From: Amphiura filiformis
Lineage: Eukaryota > Echinodermata > Ophiuroidea > Amphilepidida > Amphiuridae
DNA length: 64,000 bases
NCBI RefSeq assembly: GCF_039555335.1
Contig: NC_092642.1
Span: 11,537,243-11,601,242 of the forward strand
Direction: 5' to 3'
The notes below the pieces were generated by a model. The model was not told where the DNA came from and made no database searches. It saw only the letters and a program-made list of their open reading frames with translations. The position numbers and the translations under genes are program-made. This document shows positions 56,397-64,000 of the stretch, one piece after another; the stretch's first letter is position 1, and each line of letters starts with the position of its first letter.

Positions 56397-57626
56397 CCCA
56401 GCAAACACAAAAACGTTTTAAAAACGTTTTAAATAAGTTATATTTTGGCTTTTGGTTTAGGTAAAAACGTTTTCATAACATTAAAATGTCGGGTTATATA
56501 AAGGTCATGAAAACGTTTTAAAACGTTTTATATGAAAACACACTACTACAATATTTTTAAAATGTTTTGAAAAATGTTCTTGTAAACTATTTTCGCAAAC
56601 ATTTTTTTGCCAAATATTTTGGCAACACCTAAATAACATTATGTTAAAATATTTGCACTCAGCAAACACATAAATGTTCTCAAAATGTTTTATTCAAAAC
56701 GTTTTAATAACATTTAAATGTCGGGTTATATAAAGGTCATGAAAACGTTTTTAAAACGTTATTGCAAATATTTTTGGCAAACATTTTTGCAAAATATTTT
56801 TTCAACCCCAAAATAACATTCTGTTTAGAATGTTTTGTATCAAGTATTCAAAAATGTTTTTGGAATGTTATTAAAACGTTTTTATACCCTTTATATAACC
56901 CGATATTTAAACGTTTTCTGTAAAACATTGTGTGTTTGTTGGGCCCAGCAAACACAAAAACGTTTTAAAAACGTTTTAAATAAGTTATATTTTGGCTTTT
57001 TGGTTTAGGTAAAAACGTTTTAATAACATTAAAATGTCGGGTTATATAAAGGTCATGATAACGTTTTAAAACGTTTTGTATCAAAACACACTACAACAAT
57101 ATTTTTAAATGTTTTCAAAAAATGTTATTGTAAACTATTTTTGCAAACAGTTTTGCCAAATATTGTGTCAATACTTAAATAACATTATGTTAAAATGTTT
57201 GAAACCAGCAAACACAGAAATGTTCTAAAAATGTTTTTTTTTACAAAACTTTTTAATAACATTTAAATGTCGGGTTATATAAAGGCCATGGAAACGTTTT
57301 TAAAACGTTATTGAAAATATTTTGGGCAAACATTTTTTCAACCCCAAAATAACATTTTGTTTAGAATGTTTTGTATCAAGTTTTCAAGAATGTTTTTGGA
57401 ATGTTATTAAAACGTTTTATACCCTTTATATAACCCGGCATTTAAACGTTTTCTGTAAAACATTTTTGTTTGCTGAGCACTAGATTATCAAAAAATGTTT
57501 TTTTAAGGTTATGAAAACGATTTATACTCTTAATATACCCTCTATATAACCCGACATTTAAACGTTTTCTGACAACCTTTTATAACCTTTTGCGAATGAT
57601 GTCGAAAACGTTTTGTGTTTGCTGGG
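56397..57626. mobile_element. Tandem pair of CCCAGCAAACAC / AACGTTTT palindromic elements
   Basis: The outer ends are CCCAGCAAACACAAAAACG and its complement, with TA on both sides (56395-56396 and 57627-57628). A second pair of ends meets head-to-tail inside (TTTGTTGGG|CCCAGCAAAC at 56943/56944). AACGTTTT and its variants occur dozens of times, and GTCGGGTTATATAAAGG recurs four times (twice as complement). Extra internal termini near 56657, 57206 and 57470 suggest more than two nested or fused copies. The TA target fits Tc1/mariner mobilisation. Confidence 0.72.
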
Positions 57627-58144
57627 TAGCAACAGAAATGCTGTCAATAGTGGTCGCCCAGAACAGCTAGAAGTCCAGCAAACATTGATACTGTACGTCA
57701 GCCCTTCTATCTGACCCAGTAATGACTTCCAGAAGAAACACTTGCCCGCAACTTAACCATGTGGGCTTTAATCGTATAATACACGATTAGATTTGGATTT
57801 CCGAGGGAGAAAGGTGAAAGAAAATAAAGCAGCGTAAAATTTTAATCATGAATCTAACCATGTCTGCCGTTGCTGAACAATGATGATATGTCAGGGATAT
57901 GAGAAATTACTTTATTTATAAGATAATTTGAAAGAAATATCATGACTTCATTTATAAATTTTAATATCATATTATTTAGTATAATGTTATTTTATATGAA
58001 GAAAAAAACACTTACAATTCTTTTGTGTCAGTTCTCTGATGTTTAATGCATGATACGCATAAAGTCTGTTTTACGTGGTGGAAACTTGATATGCGCAATT
58101 ATGACCAAAAGTGGCCCAACACGTTTTATCCCCTTCGTACATAC

Positions 58145-59060
58145 TGTGTACAATTGTACACATGGACTTCTATTGCTCCCTGTATACCTGGGGAAGTTTA
58201 GTACTGCAAACAAACACCATGTGCACAATTGTGCATTCATATGCTATCCTCCAGTGCAGAGCGCCCTCGCCTAACTGAATGTCCCTTTTCATAATCTAAG
58301 AGGGCATCACCCACTACAGCACGTTGCCAGAAGACATGTACTTTCCCTTTTTAATTTTATATGAAATATCATTGTGGACAAGCTAAATTCTAGTCAGGGG
58401 GTTAGTGTAAGACCTGTAGCAAACATGGAACACTATTTTTGATCAAATGCTTCAAACATATGTGGGGTAGAATTTTTTTTTAAATGGCGTGTACAATTGT
58501 ACACAGTGTATCTCAGCTTGTAAATATAAGACTAATATATTGTGTTCAGTTGTACACAGTGTGACTAATCTTATCAATATATAGGAGTTATTTAGTATAC
58601 TTTGTACATCATTATAAGTTATTTTTATCTCTTTTGTCAATACTTCCATTCAGTTTATAATTTGCTCCGGATGCAATTTTTGGAAAAACCACTATGTAGG
58701 CCTATAATTATTACAGAGATAGTTAGGAGTAACTGGTCGTTGACAGGCCCGAAAATGGATCGTGTAGAGTGGAGTAACCAAATTAGTCTCAGACATCAAG
58801 TTTATTAAGTGTGATGTCTTTTTCGGTCTCTACAAAGACAAGAACTGTTTATTAGCATTTTATACCAAATTAATGAAAGTTAAGAGCCTACAGATACGGA
58901 CGTATGAAGGCAACAGAAAAAAGAAACAAAGGGTTCAAGTTTGTTGCTTCACATATGTTACCAAGTTTTACTGCCATTACTTAGTCATAATGTGTACCAT
59001 TGTATCCAAAAAATCATTGTAAACGTCGTCACTTAGTCACAATGTGTACAATTGTACACA
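58145..59060 (+). repeat. Cluster of TGTGTACAATTGTACACA palindromes
   Basis: Perfect 16-18-bp palindromes lie at 58145-58162, 58489-58504 and 59043-59060. Variants lie at 58219-58236 (GTGCACAATTGTGCA), 58541-58558 and 58991-59006. The sequence between them is not obviously repeated. No gene is visible nearby apart from the sulfotransferase start 2.1 kb to the left. Confidence 0.7.
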
Positions 59061-59454
59061 TGCCCTAATTTGCATAATTGATGAGGTAATTATTATTTTT
59101 TTAGTTTTTCACAAATTACTATCCAAAATAGTTATAATAAGCATAAAAATATTTTTTTGATCGAGCCATCTTCCTTCGTGTTCGAAGGGGTTATGGGCGA
59201 TTTAATTATTCGGACATAGGCTAGCTTTTGAGCCCACGCTAGTAAAGAAACCAACTAAACGTCTTCTTTTAGCCAAAATATTACTAATTGATGCATAACT
59301 AATCAGTCTAAGCTTTAAACTTTAAAACAAGAGAATTGATCAAAGAGAATGTCTCAAAGATGTTTGTAGAAACCTACATGAATGGAAGCAATGTTTTTTG
59401 GCATACTTAAACCTGAAATGATAAATATTTGATTGGTTCCATTTTTTCTATGCC

Positions 59455-60080
59455 CCCTGTGGCTCCCACGAGGGGTCGAAGGTCACAGTGGGGGGGGGAC
59501 TTAAAAATAGTCCCATCATATTGTAATGTATCTCAAATTGTTCATCTTATCACACGGAATAAAAAAGTCAATTGTCATATGTTTCTACGGTACTTAGTTA
59601 TAAGGTAGAATAGGTAAAATGTCAAAAATTGCATACACAGAGGACAAAATTAAGAAATGGTCCGATTTCATCGAAACTTGTCTCAAATTACTCCGCTTAA
59701 CATAAGAAATCTCAAATTATATTTAATTCACAATAGAAATATGTACAAGCATAACGTTTGACCCATGATTTCATCCGATTATAAATTTATCAAATAAATC
59801 ATTTTCCTATTTGGTTTGCCAAGAGGAGTAATTTAAGACAAATTTTGATTGAATCGGTGCATTTTGAAAATTTTACTTCTTTGCATGAGATATTTGACAT
59901 TTGACCTCATTTACTCCATAACTCTTGAACTAAGTAACCTAGTGCGATATGACAATTGACTTTTTTTTTTTAATTCCTAGCAATGAGAGGAACAATTTGA
60001 GGTATATTGCAGCATGATAGAACAGATATTAATTGTTGGCCCCATTATGACCTTCGATCCCTCGTATGAATTATTCATGT
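59455..60080. repeat. Inverted-repeat element
   Basis: Matching arms: CACGAGGGGTCGAAGGTCA (59468) with TGACCTTCGATCCCTCG (60049), and AAAAAAGTCAATTGTCATAT (59561) with ATATGACAATTGACTTTTTT (59947). The arms are diverged and the boundaries approximate. It is non-coding and lies directly left of the TTAA-flanked palindrome. Confidence 0.6.
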
Positions 60081-60097
60081 TCGACCCCTTGATCATG

Positions 60098-60761
60098 TTA
60101 AGGGATCTAGAATGAGCGTTTATTGCGTTTCGACAGTATTTTTTTAGGGACATGAGAGCACCTCAGACCTATCGAATAGCATTCTGAATACGAAGCATGT
60201 CTTTCTGATATCAAATAATTTTCATTTTTTGAAAATCACAATATAATACAAATTTTATGACAAATTATAAAAATTTAATATTTTTCAAATTTTGATATAT
60301 AACAGTCCTCGAAGTAAATTATATAAATCTAATGATATATTCTTAAAGTGTATGTAGCTGGGAGGAAAAGCCGACGAGTCAATTGAAAATTTTGACCTTT
60401 CATATTGAAGATATGGATTTTTTTCCCAAAAGACCTTTTTTTTTTTGTGTTTTGGAAAAAAATCCATATCTCCAATACGAAAGGTCAAAATTTTCAATTG
60501 ATCGTCGGCTTTTCATCCCACCTACATACACTTTAAGTATAAATCATCAGATTTATAAAGTTTACTTCGAGTACTGTTAAATATCAAAAATATCAATTTT
60601 AATGATTTGCCATAAAATGTGTATTAAATTGCGAATTTCAAAAATCAAAATTATTTGATATCAGAAGACATTCTTCGTATTCAGAATGCAATTCGATATG
60701 TCTGATGTGCTCTAATGTCCCAAAATAAATACTGTCCAAACGTTCATACCCCAGCCCTTAA
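60098..60761. mobile_element. Long palindromic element flanked by TTAA
   Basis: It reads as one large imperfect hairpin of about 300-bp arms. Left: GACAGTATTTTTTTAGGGAC ... GACCTTTCATATTGAAGATA. Right: the complement ending near 60740. The outer boundaries are TTAAGGG (60098) and CCCTTAA (60761). The two ORFs here (60285-60497 minus, 60383-60580 plus) are mirror images produced by the palindrome. Confidence 0.72.
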
Positions 60762-61172
60762 TGTTGTTAATTTTGTGAACTTTGCCTGTTCAATGAGAGC
60801 ATAGCGCGCACCCAATACACCAGGGCACAAACCAGGCGAAAACGATCCGGTTTATGAAATGGCGGACGGATATTTCCCATCAGGCACCATATTCGTCTAT
60901 GTGTTTGTATTTATGTTCTCAAGTAAAATAAAATACCAATCTGCACTAATCATACAGAATACTAGTATTACTTGACTCCCAGCATGAATCATTGACTTTA
61001 TAAGGAGGTAAAGAAATGCACAGTTGACTACGGCTGTGTGTCGGCCAATACTCCCAAATATTTACGGTAACTAATGTTCACATGTTGACATATCATGTGT
61101 TCGGGAAATCACGTGGCAACATTTTAAGATTCAGGCTTGTTTAGAGGCCGGTCGAGTGCAGATCCGTCAGTA

Positions 61173-61844
61173 CACTCATAGAAATGACTTGTTCGCCTTG
61201 TTGGCGCAATTCAAAAAGGAGTAAGTTTGGACAACTCAAAAATAGTGTAAAAGTTGCCAAAACAAAATTCATTTTAGTTATCCGAACTTAAAAAATGCTG
61301 AAAAAGCTCAAAAAGTTCCGTCAACTAAACAACTTTGTTGGCATTACTTAAAAAGTTGATGTAAGTCGTTGCGTCAACTTTTTAAGTAATGCCAACTTCT
61401 GATTTCAAGTTCAAGGAACTTACAAAAATAAACAAGGTTCAAAGAACCAATTAGTTGAGTTATTGTAACTCAACATGTAAGTTGATGTAACTCGTTCATA
61501 TTGAGTTACTGGTACTTATTGTTTTGAGTTATTCCAATTTGGTACTTTGTTACTTAATTCGCGTAATTGGATCATTTTCTGCACAATTAGCAGTATTCAA
61601 ATATTTATTTTTGTAATCAGTGCAAAATTGTGTATACTATAGCACACCTCTAGAAAATTATGCTAACCTAGTTTCATTTTCTGAGTTGTAACAACTCAAT
61701 AAAGTAAGTGCAAATGAGTGCGACCAACATAATGATATCGAGTCAGCGTTACTCAAAATTGTACGCGTTGGCATTACTCGGAAAGTTGACGCAACGACTT
61801 ACATCAACTTACTGAGTAATGCCAACGAACAATTTCTATGAGTG
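61173..61844. mobile_element. TA-flanked inverted-repeat element (CACTCATAGAAAT ends)
   Basis: The ends are CACTCATAGAAATGACTTGT and ACAATTTCTATGAGTG, with TA outside both (61171-61172 and 61845-61846). Two internal palindromes built from GTTGGCATTACT and AGTAATGCCAAC (61339-61399 and 61769-61827) share the same inner motif. It is 672 bp and non-coding. Confidence 0.75.
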
Positions 61845-61849
61845 TACAC

Positions 61850-63690
61850 GTTTTTCAATACGGAATAAATGCTAACCTCATCGTGACAACATCCAAGCAG
61901 CAAAGTTCATTTCCCATTGAAAAAGCGTTATACGACGGATCTGCAGTTGACCGTTCTGTTACTAGTTAAATTGCCATTTGTATTCTTGATTATATCTTTG
62001 TTAATTAACATATCTTTTTAAATGCTGATAAATTGTGGTTGGCTGCCCATATATCTGTTAAATTTATTGTTTTATGAATATAATTCTACACAGCAGAATT
62101 TCACACCACCCGACCACAAAGTTTATACACTTAATACATTTAATATGATACTCATTTTTTTGTTATAACCAACTGGTACACGAAATATACTAGCTTATTA
62201 CCTAGGCCTATACAGAAAGGGGTTTTATACACATTCACTCAGGAATTTGACATGCCTAGCACATCGAGCCATTTTCCGTCTGCATAACATGACTACTAGT
62301 TAAGCATGTTAACAGTGGACTTCGGGTATATATATAAATGCGCATTTATAAATGCGAACATGACATCTACAAGTCGCCATACCGTGTTCAACGATGTAAG
62401 GTACTTGGATGTGCACAAATTCCACACGCAAAAGTATAGGCGAAAATGACAGGTTACAAGGAAAATTGGTTTTGCAAAATAGTGGCATTGATTGCAAAGG
62501 GCAAAATAATTTAACCCGAAACATAAACTCTTTATTTGGATTTTCCATCACGGAAAAAAAAAAATTTATGACGGAAAAGCTAGATATAGCTGATTTAAAA
62601 AGTTATATTTCATTATTTCCGTGCTAAATGGGCGTGGCAATTGGCCATATTGATGACGAAATGTGATTCTTACTGGCATTAAGGTCAGAACTGGGTAGCT
62701 GCCGATGATGTTATTTGATAATGTTTGCACGTAGGGAACTTAGGGGGCTGTCATTTTCTTCGGAAGGAAGGAGTCATGGATTTTTTTATTTGGGAGTCAA
62801 GATAAGTATCCCCCCCGTAGCGCCGCCAATGAACATAACTCTGACCCTAATTCTAACTCTAATTATAACGTAAATTGAGGAAACTATAACTTTAGCCCTT
62901 TTCGGTATAATGACCCTCTCAAACTAATAGGCTAGATGTCCCCGCCCGACCTCCTCAATTCTAATTTACTCATTCGCTCGCAAATGGACAAAAACAAATT
63001 CAAAATGTGTTTTTAAGCACCTTTTTGTGTCCCCCATGCTAAATCGGTAATCTGTACACCCTTTGTCACTCTTTGACGTACAATTTAGAGTATCAACACG
63101 TAGATGACTGTACATGATCTAATCATCCCGGCTGGAAGATGTTGAGGAAGACTCGTATGATACATCACGCTCATACGTTATATGACAATATGACGTACAA
63201 TCACGTATGTGATGCATGGTTCGAAGTTTATTCAGCTAGTAAGTTAGATCTCGTCATACACATTATTGTCATGGTATATTGTAATTGTATACGTCAATTT
63301 TGTTCAGTTTGATTCAACCGGCTTATAAAGTTTTACTTTACACGGAAGGGAAAGTTAGCAAAAACAATTAATTTATGAGTGTAAAAGGGGGTGGGGTGGT
63401 TTTGGGGGAAGGGGGGGGACAAATAATATTTATAAAATTATAAGTAAGGCGAGAAGAGAGAAACCCTGTTCTATGGGCGAACGGACCTTTCAAGTAGGGT
63501 CGGTCGGTCGGTTGGTATTTTTGTAAAAAATTTTAAATAACCCAAAAATCACAAAAATCTGTAAATAAATTTCAATTTGAGAAAATACAAAAAAAAATTG
63601 TCCTGAAATTTCCGAAATTTGGGGTCGGCATTCATTTGTACAGGAAAAATTTGTTTCCCAATTTGTTCAAAATAGAACAGGGTTTTCGTT
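61850..63690. other. No gene seen
   Basis: AT-rich with several G runs (63387-63418). A partial AGGGGGCTGTCATTTTCTTC (62743) resembles the ends of other repeats. No exon recognised. Confidence 0.45.
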
Positions 63691-63699
63691 TTTCGTCGC

Positions 63700-63700
63700 A

Positions 63701-63775
<75 letters not shown>

Positions 63776-63791
63776 AAATAAATAAATAAAC
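63700..63791 (+). repeat. (AAAT)n microsatellite
   Basis: More than twenty AAAT units with one interruption. The minus-strand ORF 63549-63914 is largely its translation. Confidence 0.95.
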
Positions 63792-64000
63792 ATTAGTTAT
63801 GTTTGTACATGAGGGGTGCTGTGCAATAATCATGATCCTTTGATATCCATGATTTATCCTTGCAAATTTGTAGCATCGAACCTCCAGCCAATGTTCCTTG
63901 CCAGTGCTAGCCACGAAACAAGGTCACAACTGTAGCCACTCCTTCAATGATCGCCATTTCAGTGATTGACAGTGATGTAATGCAAATATGGCGCTGGCCA

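Noticed and set aside
60285-60580. Two similar ORFs on opposite strands
   Set aside because: They are mirror images created by the long palindrome and carry no protein similarity.
63549-63914. 121-codon minus-strand ORF
   Set aside because: About a third is (FIYL)n-type translation of the AAAT microsatellite and the rest shows no similarity. The first ~35 codons could hide an exon but no splice evidence supports it.

Overview
This is an AT-rich, gene-poor, repeat-laden stretch of an animal nuclear genome. Spliced genes with GT-AG introns, tRNA-derived SINE sequence, a Penelope-like retroelement, LINE remnants and dozens of short inverted-repeat DNA elements all point to a metazoan. The gene families (an RDH8/17-beta-HSD1-type short-chain dehydrogenase, an uncharacterised sulfotransferase-like protein and a GPI-type Ly6/uPAR protein) and the overall texture suggest a marine invertebrate deuterostome such as an echinoderm or hemichordate. 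That placement is an inference, not proof.

Three protein-coding genes can be reconstructed with splice sites. (1) A three-exon Ly6/uPAR-domain gene lies on the minus strand (25238 to 21073, 167 aa). A Penelope-like element sits in its second intron, and an inverted-repeat DNA element is inserted directly after its stop codon. (2) A four-exon short-chain dehydrogenase gene lies on the plus strand (37688 to 42095, 295 aa) with the complete N-S-Y-K catalytic set. (3) A two-exon sulfotransferase-like gene lies on the minus strand (56015 to 45748, 298 aa). Its single 9.4-kb intron is filled with mobile and satellite DNA.

Layout. 1-20 kb: no recognisable gene; short DNA elements (two TTAA-flanked copies, a nested MITE-in-MITE, several palindromes), small tandem duplications and microsatellites. 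20.4-25.3 kb: the Ly6 gene with its inserted elements. 25.4-37.6 kb: no gene; an interspersed repeat family in several copies, a 595-bp GGGCCC-type inverted-repeat element, and a 3.7-kb region of nested inverted repeats. 37.7-42.1 kb: the dehydrogenase gene. 43-45.7 kb: repeats, a minisatellite, and the second GGGCCC element, which abuts the sulfotransferase stop codon. 45.7-56.0 kb: the sulfotransferase gene. Its intron holds a 5.4-kb tandem array (about 325-bp unit, roughly ten copies plus an inverted terminal piece). The whole array is bracketed by a 15-bp direct repeat, as if it had been inserted as one unit, and it was later invaded by a SINE, a second short retroelement and a 900-bp repeat-rich insertion. 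56.2-64 kb: no gene; several large palindromic elements and a cluster of perfect 18-bp palindromes.

The three genes show no functional link to one another. What unites the window is how strongly mobile DNA has shaped the genes: two of three stop codons lie within about 25 bp of an inverted-repeat element, and the largest intron consists mostly of inserted DNA.
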